From the NCBI GenBank assembly GCA_937924445.1, contig CALDSX010000063.1, positions 1-42,034 on the forward strand: a stretch of DNA of 42,034 bases. Reading direction: 5' to 3'. Numbering within the stretch: position 1 is the stretch's first letter; each line of letters opens with the position of its first letter. Made by a program: the position numbers and the translations under genes. A model generated the notes under the pieces. The model ran no database searches. It was not told where the DNA came from and saw nothing but the letters and a program-made list of their open reading frames with translations. Below are positions 20,103 through 29,693 of this stretch, one piece after another. The DNA comes from an uncultured Chthoniobacterales bacterium. Lineage in GTDB: Bacteria; Verrucomicrobiota; Verrucomicrobiia; Chthoniobacterales; CALDSX01.

Positions 20103-21379
20103 CTTCTGATCATAAGGATTTCTCAGATCAAAAAAACTATATTTTTAATCCTCAAAAGACTCTTTTCCGATTCTCGTTTTCCATCCCTTGTCGGCATCGT
20201 GCTCAGCAACTCGGGCAACCACAGCGTGGTTGTAGAGGTCTATTGCAACAGAATGCTATCTTCTATCGCCCAAAAGCTCTTGAGGATATACAATTCACCC
20301 GCGGTAGGGATGTTAACCAGAGCAGCTCAACCGCAAACTCCCGGCTAAAAGTGATTTCAAAAAGGTCTCTTCACATCTCAGGTGAATTCTCCATCTTCAG
20401 TCATTTAATTGGTCAATCCACGGAGTAAGAGCCTCTTGCACCCCACTCACCTCTTCTTGGCTGCGGAGATACGCTTGTGCCTCATGCCTAGAGACCGTGG
20501 AGAGAGCGGGAACAGAGTTAAGTATCAAATAAGTTCTCCATCAAAATAAACGTCTCATTTTCGCCTGAATCGAAAAAGAGACCTGATTAAAACTCTTACA
20601 TTATATACACGTTCAATAAGATTAGAAATTGAACCCGTGCACAGAAGAGTTTCTGACTAACAGAACGTAACGAAAGTCCACTCCGTCCAGTTACCATCAA
20701 AACACAAATGTCGGAAAGGTGGGTCGAGGGCTCAAGGGCAAAGGTTTCGAAGTGCGGAAGGATCGCCATCGTGTCCCGTGGATTTTCGCCGTGGTAAATG
20801 TAGAAATGTCTACCAGTATTTAACCGCACAAAGGAATCCCTCAGGATGTCACCTAATTTAGGTAGGATTTTACAGTTTAAGTTGAATAAACGTCATACTA
20901 CCAGTATTTTATTTTATTTAGATTTAATGCTTCACCCGGTCTAATACTTTGCACCCCGGGTCCGATATTAGCAAACTAATCATTACTCGAACGCAAGTTA
21001 CTATGTTGCGTGCGACCTTTTCGACGTCCAGGCCTTCGCTCACGTCGCTCGTCAGAAAGAGTTTCAACAGCGGCATATTGCCCGGCCTCACGAAGCCCAA
21101 CACAGGAACACTGTTGATTACTGCCAATAATGCAGCGTAACACCATGTTAAAACCGCCAAATATCGCATGCACCCTTGCCGAAGCAGACGCAGTGCTTGA
21201 ACGGGAAAGGTGTTACCAGGCCAAGGGCAAACCTTTGGCTAGACGCTCACAATCCAAACGCGAATGGATCAGCGACATTCTCAACTGCTCATCTGTTAGA
21301 TGATGATCCACCCCAGTCACCAATGCTCCCTGAACTTGATGAATGTGTTGTTGAACCCCTCTCCCCTGCAACAAAAAGG

Positions 21380-21699
21380 ATAATTAGTTCGAAGACCAAT
21401 ACGGCACGCACCTCGGCGTGAAGTTCACTGCCGAAATTCGCGTGGTCGCCCCCGGTGCGACCCTTACCGCTACCCAAGACGGTTTGCGCGTCTGTAACGC
21501 GACGGAACTGCTGTTGTTGGCGACCGCCGCCACCGATTACAACCTCGCTGACTCCCTCACGCCCCTCACCTACGAGCGGGCATTAGCCTGCCACGAGACT
21601 CTCGCACATACGTCAGAATTTGCCGACTTGCTTGCCGAACATGAAGTTGCGCATCCTCGTCTTGCCATGGCATCGGATAATGCTTGCTCTGGTGGTTGA
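21380..21699 (+). pseudogene. Remnant of a GH95-like alpha-L-fucosidase N-terminal domain
   Basis: DQYGTHLGVKFTAEIRVVAPGATLTATQDGLRVCNATELLLLATAATDYNLADSLTPLTYERALACHETLAHTSEFADLLAEHEVAH resembles the GH95 stretch 'GVRFEA.LRV...G.....L.V..A....LLLAAAT.YN..DP'. The rest of the enzyme is absent. Confidence 0.55.
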
Positions 21700-21733
21700 A
21701 AAAGGTCGTCGCCTGCATAAAAATGAGAATATT

Positions 21734-22954
21734 ATGATTACCTTCGCCTATCAAGCACGTGACGCCTCTGGAAAGATAGTGTCTGGTGTGCAGGAAGCGA
21801 TTAATCAGGAGAATGCAGTGAGCAGCCTGATGAGTCGTGGACTGATGGTTCTCTCAATCACACAAAAGGGAGTATCGAAGGGCACAAAATCTATTCGTTC
21901 TGTAAAGGAGACGGACCTGGTGCTGTTCACCCGTCAGCTTGCGACTATGGTGGGAGCAGGATTACCGTTGACGACGGCTTTGACTGCGCTATTTGAGCAG
22001 GCTGACCCGAAGAAGCAGAAAGAGTTGCGATCGGTCATTAGTGACGTTGTATCTCGGGTGCAGGGTGGAGACAGTTTCAGTGAAACATTGGCTAAACACC
22101 CTCGAGTATTTGGACGATTATATGTTTCGATGGTAAAAGCCGGAGAGACTGGGGGTTTGTTGGAGGAGATTCTGGATCGTTTGGCTGGATTTTTGGAAGC
22201 GGCAGCGCGATTAAAGAAGAAGGTCAAATCAGCGATGACCTATCCGGTGATTGTTGTATGTATTTGCGTCGCAATCGCATTATTTCTTATCATGAAGGTC
22301 GTTCCGACTTTCAAGGATATCTATTCGGATCTCGGTTCTGATCTTCCTGCTCCCACGCAAGCGCTCATCAGTGTCAGTGAATTTTTTATTAATTATTGGT
22401 ATTTGATTTTCCTGGCAACACCTGCTGCCTTTTATGGATTTTTGCGATTTACAAAGACAGAAAGCGGTCGGAAGTGGTGGGATCGCTCGAAGCTGAAGTT
22501 GCCTATTTTTGGTCCACTGATGTTGAAGATTGCCATGTCGCGCTTTGCCCGGACATTCTCGCAACTTATACGGAGTGGTGTTCCGATTCTTGAGGTTCTT
22601 TCGATCGTTGGAGAGACGTCGGGTAATTATGTTATTGAGAGTAGCATTACTTCGGTCTCGAAGTCCGTTGAGAAGGGTGATCCCTTGGCCGTTGCGCTCT
22701 CGCAGCAACCGATTTTTCCCCCGATGCTCATCCGCATGGTGGCTGCGGGTGAGCAGACTGGTAAAATTGATGCCATGCTTGAGAAAATTGCGGATTTTTG
22801 GGATGAAGAGATCGAAGCAATGTTGGATGCTTTGACATCATTGATCGAGCCGGCGCTTATAGTTTTCGTCGGTGTGATGGTGGGGACGATGGTTATTTGC
22901 CTATTCCTGCCGATTTTCAAACTGAGCGACGTTGTGTCCAATCCCGGCAAGTAA
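21734..22954 (+). CDS. Type II secretion / type IV pilus inner-membrane protein (GspF/PilC family)
   Basis: MITFAYQARDASGKIVSGVQEA..., LVLFTRQLATMVGAGLPLTTAL, FGRLYVSMVKAGETGGLLEEILDRLAGF, FARTFSQLIRSGVPILEVL, PPMLIRMVAAGEQTGKIDAMLEKIADFWDEEIE. Confidence 0.93.
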   Translation: MITFAYQARDASGKIVSGVQEAINQENAVSSLMSRGLMVLSITQKGVSKGTKSIRSVKETDLVLFTRQLATMVGAGLPLTTALTALFEQADPKKQKELRSVISDVVSRVQGGDSFSETLAKHPRVFGRLYVSMVKAGETGGLLEEILDRLAGFLEAAARLKKKVKSAMTYPVIVVCICVAIALFLIMKVVPTFKDIYSDLGSDLPAPTQALISVSEFFINYWYLIFLATPAAFYGFLRFTKTESGRKWWDRSKLKLPIFGPLMLKIAMSRFARTFSQLIRSGVPILEVLSIVGETSGNYVIESSITSVSKSVEKGDPLAVALSQQPIFPPMLIRMVAAGEQTGKIDAMLEKIADFWDEEIEAMLDALTSLIEPALIVFVGVMVGTMVICLFLPIFKLSDVVSNPGK

Positions 22955-23048
22955 CCCCTTTAAACTAGGTAATCTTGCCGCAATGCTGGTGCTGCATCTT
23001 TATCTTGAATTGATTTCATAGAATTCATCAAAATACCATTAGAGCGGT

Positions 23049-23064
23049 TGTTCCACGTGGAACA
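23049..23064. promoter_or_regulatory. parS-like ParB-binding site, copy 1
   Basis: Perfect 16-bp palindrome TGTTCCACGTGGAACA, matching the conserved parS core (TGTTnCACGTGnAACA). Located 6 bp upstream of the mnmG ATG. Confidence 0.8.
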
Positions 23065-23070
23065 TTTTAG

Positions 23071-24999
23071 ATGAACACTTTTTGTTATCCGGTTCATTAT
23101 GATGTGATCGTCATCGGATCGGGGCACTCGGGCGTTGAAGCAGCAACTGCCGCTGCCCGGCTTGGTGCTTCCGTTTTACTCCTCACCCAAAATCTCGACA
23201 CTGTAGCACAGATGTCGTGTAATCCCGCCATTGGTGGTTTGGCAAAAGGGAATATTGTTCGGGAGATTGATGCGTTGGGTGGAATAATGGCTGAAAACAC
23301 GGACGCAACTGGTATTCAATTCCGAATGCTTAATGCCCGGAAAGGGCCAAGTGTGCGTGCCCCACGGGCTCAATGCGACAAGAAGGCTTACCAGTTTCGA
23401 ATAAAAGCCATCCTTGAGACCTATCAAAATCTTTCTCTTCAACAGGGGAACATCACTTCTCTCGTTGTCGATCGAGACAGAGTCGTCGGAGTTCAAACAT
23501 CGCTAGGGATCCGCTATTGCAGCCAAGCTGTTGTGATTACAACAGGAACATTTATGCGTGGTTTATTACATGTTGGCCTGCGAAATGAACTTGGTGGACG
23601 CATGGGCGATGGCATTTCTACGCTAAGTGACCATTTACGTGAAATAGGCCTAGAAGTGCGACGTTTTAAAACCGGAACTCCTTGTCGTCTGAATGGCAAA
23701 AGTATAAATTTTTCAAAGTGTGAGCAGCAACCAGGCGATACGCCTCCACCGCGCTTTAGCTTTAGAAAGGAATTTCTCAAAGAGCATAGCGAGGGAGTTT
23801 TCACCTTGAACTATCTCGTGGAAGGAATGTTCCACGTGGAACAAGTTCCTTGCTGGCTAACGCACACCAACGAATGTACTCACGAAGTCATTAGGGCAAA
23901 TCTTGATAGATCACCACTCTTTGCCGGTATCATTGAGGGTGTTGGCCCACGCTACTGCCCCTCCATCGAAGATAAAGTGGTCAAATTTCCTGACAAAAAG
24001 AGCCATCAAATTTTCCTCGAACCGGAGGGGCGTCACACATCCGAATTTTATGTTAATGGAATTTCTACTTCCCTGCCCTTCGAAGTCCAATTGGCATTCC
24101 TTCACACCATCCCTGGTTTGGAAAATGCCCACATCTTAAGACCTGGCTATGCTGTAGAATACGACTACTGTCCGCCAACTCAGCTCTTTCCCTCGCTAGA
24201 AACTAAGAAAATTGAGTGTCTTTATCTGGCAGGACAAATAAACGGAACATCAGGCTATGAAGAAGCGGCGGCCCAAGGTCTAATCGCAGGAGCCAATGCG
24301 GCCTTAAAAATTGCCGGTCGTCCTCCTCTTATTCTACGACGCGACCAAGCCTATATCGGGGTGCTCATCGACGATCTCGTCACAAAAGGTGTCACAGAAC
24401 CCTACCGAATGTTCACGAGTCGAGCAGAACATCGTCTCCTCCTACGACAGGATAACACAGATCTCCGCCTTGGCCCACTTGCCAAGTCAATTGGGCTTCT
24501 CGACCCCAAACAAATACAGTGGCTTTATGAAAAACAATCCCTTTATCTCGATGCCACCAAATTTATCGGTTCATGCCGCATAGATGGCCTCCACCTTAAC
24601 ACCTGGTTTTTGCGACCGGAGAATTCATGGAAAACCCTTCCTGAAGATCTACGCCGACGTTACCCTGAAGAAGTCTGGACCCTCGTCGAAACAGACCTCA
24701 AATATGCAGGTTACGTTGCACGCCAGGAGGAAACGTTACAAAACGCTGTTCGCCTCGAACGACAGCTCATCCCCAACTCGCTTGATTACCGAAAGCTCAA
24801 AGGCTTACGACTCGAAACCATTCAACGTCTCGAATGTATTCGGCCCAAAAATCTAGGCCAAGCCTCACGTATCAGCGGCATAACACCCTCCGATATCGCA
24901 CTCCTAAGCGTTATTCTGAAAAAGGAGAAAATGCTTTCCCAAGAAAATACCAAGGAGCAGACCAGCAGCTCGGAAATTCAAAACCTTGAAGAGATTTAA
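23071..24999 (+). CDS. mnmG: tRNA uridine 5-carboxymethylaminomethyl modification enzyme MnmG (GidA)
   Basis: 642 aa: [127 protein letters not shown]. Confidence 0.97.
   Translation: MNTFCYPVHYDVIVIGSGHSGVEAATAAARLGASVLLLTQNLDTVAQMSCNPAIGGLAKGNIVREIDALGGIMAENTDATGIQFRMLNARKGPSVRAPRAQCDKKAYQFRIKAILETYQNLSLQQGNITSLVVDRDRVVGVQTSLGIRYCSQAVVITTGTFMRGLLHVGLRNELGGRMGDGISTLSDHLREIGLEVRRFKTGTPCRLNGKSINFSKCEQQPGDTPPPRFSFRKEFLKEHSEGVFTLNYLVEGMFHVEQVPCWLTHTNECTHEVIRANLDRSPLFAGIIEGVGPRYCPSIEDKVVKFPDKKSHQIFLEPEGRHTSEFYVNGISTSLPFEVQLAFLHTIPGLENAHILRPGYAVEYDYCPPTQLFPSLETKKIECLYLAGQINGTSGYEEAAAQGLIAGANAALKIAGRPPLILRRDQAYIGVLIDDLVTKGVTEPYRMFTSRAEHRLLLRQDNTDLRLGPLAKSIGLLDPKQIQWLYEKQSLYLDATKFIGSCRIDGLHLNTWFLRPENSWKTLPEDLRRRYPEEVWTLVETDLKYAGYVARQEETLQNAVRLERQLIPNSLDYRKLKGLRLETIQRLECIRPKNLGQASRISGITPSDIALLSVILKKEKMLSQENTKEQTSSSEIQNLEEI
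23828..23843. promoter_or_regulatory. parS-like ParB-binding site, copy 2 (intragenic in mnmG)
   Basis: Identical palindrome TGTTCCACGTGGAACA inside the mnmG ORF, encoding MFHVEQ. Confidence 0.78.
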
Positions 25000-25682
25000 T
25001 TCCGTCGTCGGTAAAGTGTTTCGTTCTCACTGAAATCCTTAACAACGGTGCTCAAATAAACAGGTTCTGGATAATAACGTTGGTATTTGGTAATTTCAGA
25101 TCGGTTAATAAGTTTAAAACCGAATCGTTCAAACATTCGTTCGCCGCGTCGGTGCGCTGTCGTCACCATTTGCCCATAGACCCCCTTTTCACCAAGTTGA
25201 CGAAGATGCGCAAGAAACTGGTCAATTAGTTCTCTTGTGCTTCGCACGCCTCGCGCTTCTGGAAGTAAATTGATGTGGAAATGGGGGAGGCTTTTGGGAA
25301 CCGGCGGCGTCTCATGCCATCCTTTACAAATCATCCATAGAATAAATCTCCGGCTTTCTTGCCGGTAAGAGCTAAATCTTCTGATAACTTTAGAAATTAA
25401 GCCTGGCATTTTTCGGAGGTAGTAGCCTTTCCGCTTTTTATGAAATCTCGAGCCAATCAGATAGCCTAAAAGAACACCCTTTTTGCCCACCACAAACGCC
25501 GACTCTGGTTCTTCGTCCAGATAATAATTGACGAGAAAATCAGCGAAAACCTCACGATCTTCAAAAACGGGATCTATGGGGTCTCCTAAAAATCCAGTAT
25601 CACAGCACAACGCACGAATTCTTTCGCGATCCGCTGGCTGAAATTTACGGATAAAAAAATTATCTGCGTCATTACTGTTCAT
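24996..25682 (-). CDS. GNAT-family N-acetyltransferase
   Basis: 228 aa: [100 protein letters not shown]. Confidence 0.75.
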   Translation of the reverse strand: MNSNDADNFFIRKFQPADRERIRALCCDTGFLGDPIDPVFEDREVFADFLVNYYLDEEPESAFVVGKKGVLLGYLIGSRFHKKRKGYYLRKMPGLISKVIRRFSSYRQESRRFILWMICKGWHETPPVPKSLPHFHINLLPEARGVRSTRELIDQFLAHLRQLGEKGVYGQMVTTAHRRGERMFERFGFKLINRSEITKYQRYYPEPVYLSTVVKDFSENETLYRRRN

Positions 25683-26081
25683 TTGAACACATAATTTTCC
25701 AACTCTCCTCCTCGCTGCTATCTAGTTATACCCACCCCGATTAATTTTTCCTCTCTGAAGCTAAAAAACTCTTCATCTTATACCATGTCAAAAATTTGAA
25801 TAAGTCTGTTCCTCGCTCGAATTAAGCCTGTTCCACGCCAGCGGCAAGTGTTGGTAAATTTGATAAAAAACATCTTAAAAAGGGCATTAGCCCGAGGTTT
25901 ACAGATATTATTTAACAAACTTCATGATTACTCTCGACATATTGAGAAAGATGTTCACACGGCCTTGGGCTGGACATCCCGCTCAGACGTGTCATCATCT
26001 CTAATAATTTTTCCTTAAAATGTTTAAGTGGATCAAATTTGACCAGAGTCGGCAACCCAACGTGGCCGCGGTGAACCCATC

Positions 26082-27383
26082 GTGAAGACTATTCAAATAG
26101 CTCTCGCTGGATTGGGTAATGTCGGTTCTGGTGTTTTTAAACATCTTACCAGGAACCGAGCACTGTTCGAGAGTCGGACCGGTTGTTCACCTCTTATCAC
26201 GAGGATCGCAGTTCGCACTCCTGCAAAAGAACGATCAATCTCCTTGAACGGTATTGAACCGGTGGCGGATTGGCGCAGCCTCATGACCGATCCCTTGCCA
26301 GATCTTTTTATTGAACTCATGGGTGGCACCAGTGAAGCACTGAAGTTCACACGTGCTGTTCTCGAACGTGGTTGCCCCTTGATTACTGGTAACAAGGCCT
26401 TGCTGGCAGAACATGGTGCCGAACTTTTTGAACTCTCTGCAACTCGTGGGGCTCCGCTCTACTTCGAAGCCGCTGCTGCCGGGGGAATTCCGATCATAAA
26501 AACAGTGCGGGAAGCACTTGTTGGCAATCATATTCTTTCGATGCACGCCATTATCAACGGCACTTCGAACTACATCTTAACGCGAATGGCCAGTGAGGGC
26601 CTTGATTTTGCCGAGGCGCTGGCAGATGCGCAGCACTACGGCTATGCTGAATCAGATCCCACGCTAGATATTAACGGTTGGGATGCTGCGCATAAAGCGA
26701 TCATTCTCGCGTCGCTGGCCTATGGATTTTGGATCGATCACAAGCAGGTTTATGTCGAAGGAATTGATCGCGTTACTCAATCAGATATCTGTTACGCCGA
26801 CCTGTTGGGATACACTATTAAGCTCCTTGCAATTATCAAAGCCACACCTGGCACGGACATTGAAGTCAGAGTACATCCCGCTCTTATTACAAAGAGCCAC
26901 GTCCTCTCCTCAGTGAAAGGCGTCTTTAATGCCGTAGCCATTCATGGTGATGTCGTTGGAGACACGCTTTTTTATGGACGCGGCGCCGGTGCCGATGCGA
27001 CCGCAAGTGCGGTTTTAGGTGATATCGCCGATGCCGCAGCGACACTCCGATGTGCCAAACCCGCGCCCGCCTTTAGACCACATGATCTCTACGGGCGTTG
27101 TCGTCCAATTGATGAAATCGTCTCTCAATTTTACCTCCGTCTTGCGGTGGAGGACCAACCAGGGGTTCTCGCAAAGATTGCAGAAATACTGGGCCGGTTG
27201 GACATTGGAATTCTCTCTGTGATACAGCCAGAAATCCGCGACGAAGGCGCCGCAACGCTTGTTCTTCTGCTCCACGATGCCCCACGCAAAAAGATGCAGG
27301 AGGCCGCTTCTGTGCTTGCAGATCTTCCATGCGTGAAAGCTCCCCCGCATGTTCTTTGGGTTGAACATCCTTCAGACACATGA
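26082..27383 (+). CDS. hom: Homoserine dehydrogenase (with C-terminal ACT domain)
   Basis: 433 aa: IQIALAGLGNVGSGVFKHL, ITGNKALLAEHG, YFEAAAAGGIPIIKTVREALVGN, INGTSNYILTRM, AESDPTLDINGWDAAHKAIILASLAYG, ACT-like YLRLAVEDQPGVLAKIAEILG. Confidence 0.96.
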   Translation: MKTIQIALAGLGNVGSGVFKHLTRNRALFESRTGCSPLITRIAVRTPAKERSISLNGIEPVADWRSLMTDPLPDLFIELMGGTSEALKFTRAVLERGCPLITGNKALLAEHGAELFELSATRGAPLYFEAAAAGGIPIIKTVREALVGNHILSMHAIINGTSNYILTRMASEGLDFAEALADAQHYGYAESDPTLDINGWDAAHKAIILASLAYGFWIDHKQVYVEGIDRVTQSDICYADLLGYTIKLLAIIKATPGTDIEVRVHPALITKSHVLSSVKGVFNAVAIHGDVVGDTLFYGRGAGADATASAVLGDIADAAATLRCAKPAPAFRPHDLYGRCRPIDEIVSQFYLRLAVEDQPGVLAKIAEILGRLDIGILSVIQPEIRDEGAATLVLLLHDAPRKKMQEAASVLADLPCVKAPPHVLWVEHPSDT

Positions 27384-28468
27384 TTCAGGATGCAATATAT
27401 GACAGGGGCGTCATCGCCCGTTACCGGCCCTACTTGCCTGTGGCTTCATCGGTGCAAGCCGTTTCCCTAAACGAGGGCTCTACCCCCCTTGTCTATTCAC
27501 CAAAGCTTTCCTCCAAAGTTGGCCGTGGTGCACGAGTTTTCATCAAATACGAGGGACTTAATCCCACCTGTTCGTTTAAAGACCGCGGCATGACGGTTGC
27601 AATTACAAAAGCCGTCGAGGCTGGTGCTGCCGCTGTTATTTGCGCTTCGACCGGAAACACATCCGCCGCCGCCGCTGCTTACGCCGCACGAGCCGGAATC
27701 CCATGTGTTGTGCTACTTCCAAAAGGCAAAATTGCTACTGGAAAACTTCTCCAGGCTTACGCGTATGGTGCAAGAGTCATCGCGGTCAATGGAAACTTCG
27801 ACGACGCACTCCGTCTCGTTCGGGAATCCGCCGGAGATGGGTTGGCGATTGTCAATTCCGTGAATCCCCACCGCATTGAGGGGCAAAAAACCGCGGCTTT
27901 TGAAATTATTGAAACCCTTGGTGACGCTCCCGATCTACACATTCTACCATTGGGTAATGCTGGAAATATCACTGCCTATTGGAAAGGCTACACTGAATAT
28001 GCCCAGCTCGGAAGGGCTCGGCGGCTGCCTAAAATGTTGGGAATCCAGGCGGCAGGTGCCGCGCCGGTTTACTTTGGACGTGTGATCGAAAAACCGGACA
28101 CCTGCGCAACCGCAATTCGCATTGGCAACCCAGCAAGTTGGGACGGGGCCGCCGCCGCTTTGCGTGAATCTTCGGGTGCAGTTGAAATTGTAGCTGATGA
28201 TGAAATTCTCGCAGCGCAAGCATGGCTCGCGCGCGAGGAGGGTATTTTTGCAGAACCAGCAAGTGCGGCCTCAGTGGCAGGTCTCATGAAATGTCTTGAG
28301 GGGAATAGGTGCGCCGCTTGTCCCTTTGGAAAAATACTGGACGAGGCAGTTATTGTGCTCACAATTACCGGTCATGGGCTTAAGGATCCTGATATTGCAG
28401 GTCGCTTCGTTTCCGACTTAATCTCTATCGAACCAAGTCTGACAGAGCTCAGAAAACACCTCGACTGA
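27380..28468 (+). CDS. thrC: Threonine synthase
   Basis: 362 aa PLP-fold: SLNEGSTPLVYSPKLS, YEGLNPTCSFKDRGMTVAITKA, CASTGNTSAAAAAYAARAG, LPLGNAGNITAYWKGY. Overlaps hom by 4 bp (ATGA). Confidence 0.95.
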   Translation: MIQDAIYDRGVIARYRPYLPVASSVQAVSLNEGSTPLVYSPKLSSKVGRGARVFIKYEGLNPTCSFKDRGMTVAITKAVEAGAAAVICASTGNTSAAAAAYAARAGIPCVVLLPKGKIATGKLLQAYAYGARVIAVNGNFDDALRLVRESAGDGLAIVNSVNPHRIEGQKTAAFEIIETLGDAPDLHILPLGNAGNITAYWKGYTEYAQLGRARRLPKMLGIQAAGAAPVYFGRVIEKPDTCATAIRIGNPASWDGAAAALRESSGAVEIVADDEILAAQAWLAREEGIFAEPASAASVAGLMKCLEGNRCAACPFGKILDEAVIVLTITGHGLKDPDIAGRFVSDLISIEPSLTELRKHLD

Positions 28469-28529
28469 GGTGGCCCCCGAAATTTCTCCAAGAGCCTCGC
28501 TCCAGCTGAATCAGTGTTTGTAAGTAAAG

Positions 28530-29693
28530 ATGAAAAAATATTCAAAGCAAATGGCTGACCCCGAAGTTGCCATGGTCCCACCATGCTCCCGTTCTCCGCT
28601 CCTCTGGGCTGTGGCAATTTTACTCTTGATAGCCCTCGGACAGCTTATCGTCCTCTCTATCGCATTCGGACCAAGGCTTAAAACCGCCGCACAAGCTGCA
28701 GCTGCTGCTTTTAGCGGAACCGATATTCATCTAAAGGATCAGACTGTCTTCATTAACCCACCCCCTGTTGCAATCCCACCTCCAGAGACCATCGGCACCG
28801 AAATCCACCCGGCAACTGCACGATCGGTTCCTGCAGACGATATAAATGCGGAGCCTGACCCGAATTCTTCCGCACACTTAAACGTCGCCAGGGAAGCCTC
28901 CCCTCAAGAGTTCATCCTCCGCACATCTCTCGAATCTGTGCTTATCGCTCGCAGTGCCAGAAAACAGGGCGATATGCAATTAGCTCTCGACAAACTCAGA
29001 GAAGCCCAAGCTCTTGCTCCAGACAATCCGGAAGTGGTCGCTGAGTTGGCCATCACTTTTGAACAAATGGGTCTAATAGATAAAGCCATTGCACACTGGC
29101 GTACTGTTTATCAGCTCGGACCCCGCGGGGGGATTTATTACCGCATGGCTACAGAAAAAATAACCCACGGGGTTGGCCAACAGACAAATTCTGCAAGTGA
29201 CCTGCTCGAAACCGAGCAGAGAGGTGGGTTGCTCCAAACCCGCGAATCCTCAAAGCTCCTTATCGAAAGCGCGGAAGTACAAAAACTCAATGCCGATGAA
29301 GAACGGCAGGGTAGCCTCGAGTTACGTCTGATTTTCAGAGCACAAGAACGCCCCCTTTCCATTCGAGAAACAAAAGTGCAAGTCTATTTTTATGATATTA
29401 TCAACGACGAAAAAGTCGAGCTAACGAATGCCGACACCACGTCGAAATGGACAACCAAACCCATCGATTGGGTCAATGGCGTTCCGGAAGAGCTGCGTGT
29501 GACTTATACTCCACCGGCTGAGGATACCGAAGATGCCAATTCGCGAAGAAAGTTTCTCGGGTATATCGTTAGCGTTTATTATAAAAATAAGCTACAGGAT
29601 GTCGTAGCCGAACCCAAAAGGCTCTTGGACCTTTTTCCCCCTCCAAACACACTGAGCGATGAACTCCCAGAAATTGATCCTACTAGCGGTTGA
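28530..29693 (+). CDS. TM-anchored TPR-containing protein
   Basis: 387 aa with an N-terminal TM (LLWAVAILLLIALGQLIVLSIAFG) and TPR-like repeats (KQGDMQLALDKLREAQALAPDNPEVVAELAITFEQMGLIDKAIAHWRTVYQLGP). Overlaps the next ORF by 35 bp. Confidence 0.75.
   Translation: MKKYSKQMADPEVAMVPPCSRSPLLWAVAILLLIALGQLIVLSIAFGPRLKTAAQAAAAAFSGTDIHLKDQTVFINPPPVAIPPPETIGTEIHPATARSVPADDINAEPDPNSSAHLNVAREASPQEFILRTSLESVLIARSARKQGDMQLALDKLREAQALAPDNPEVVAELAITFEQMGLIDKAIAHWRTVYQLGPRGGIYYRMATEKITHGVGQQTNSASDLLETEQRGGLLQTRESSKLLIESAEVQKLNADEERQGSLELRLIFRAQERPLSIRETKVQVYFYDIINDEKVELTNADTTSKWTTKPIDWVNGVPEELRVTYTPPAEDTEDANSRRKFLGYIVSVYYKNKLQDVVAEPKRLLDLFPPPNTLSDELPEIDPTSG

Noticed and set aside
20596-20829. 77-aa minus-strand ORF in the decayed region
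   Set aside because: Has a protein-like core but no identifiable family or upstream context; treated as possible debris.
22280-22708. 142-aa minus-strand ORF
   Set aside because: Antisense to the GspF/PilC-like gene and without recognisable motifs.
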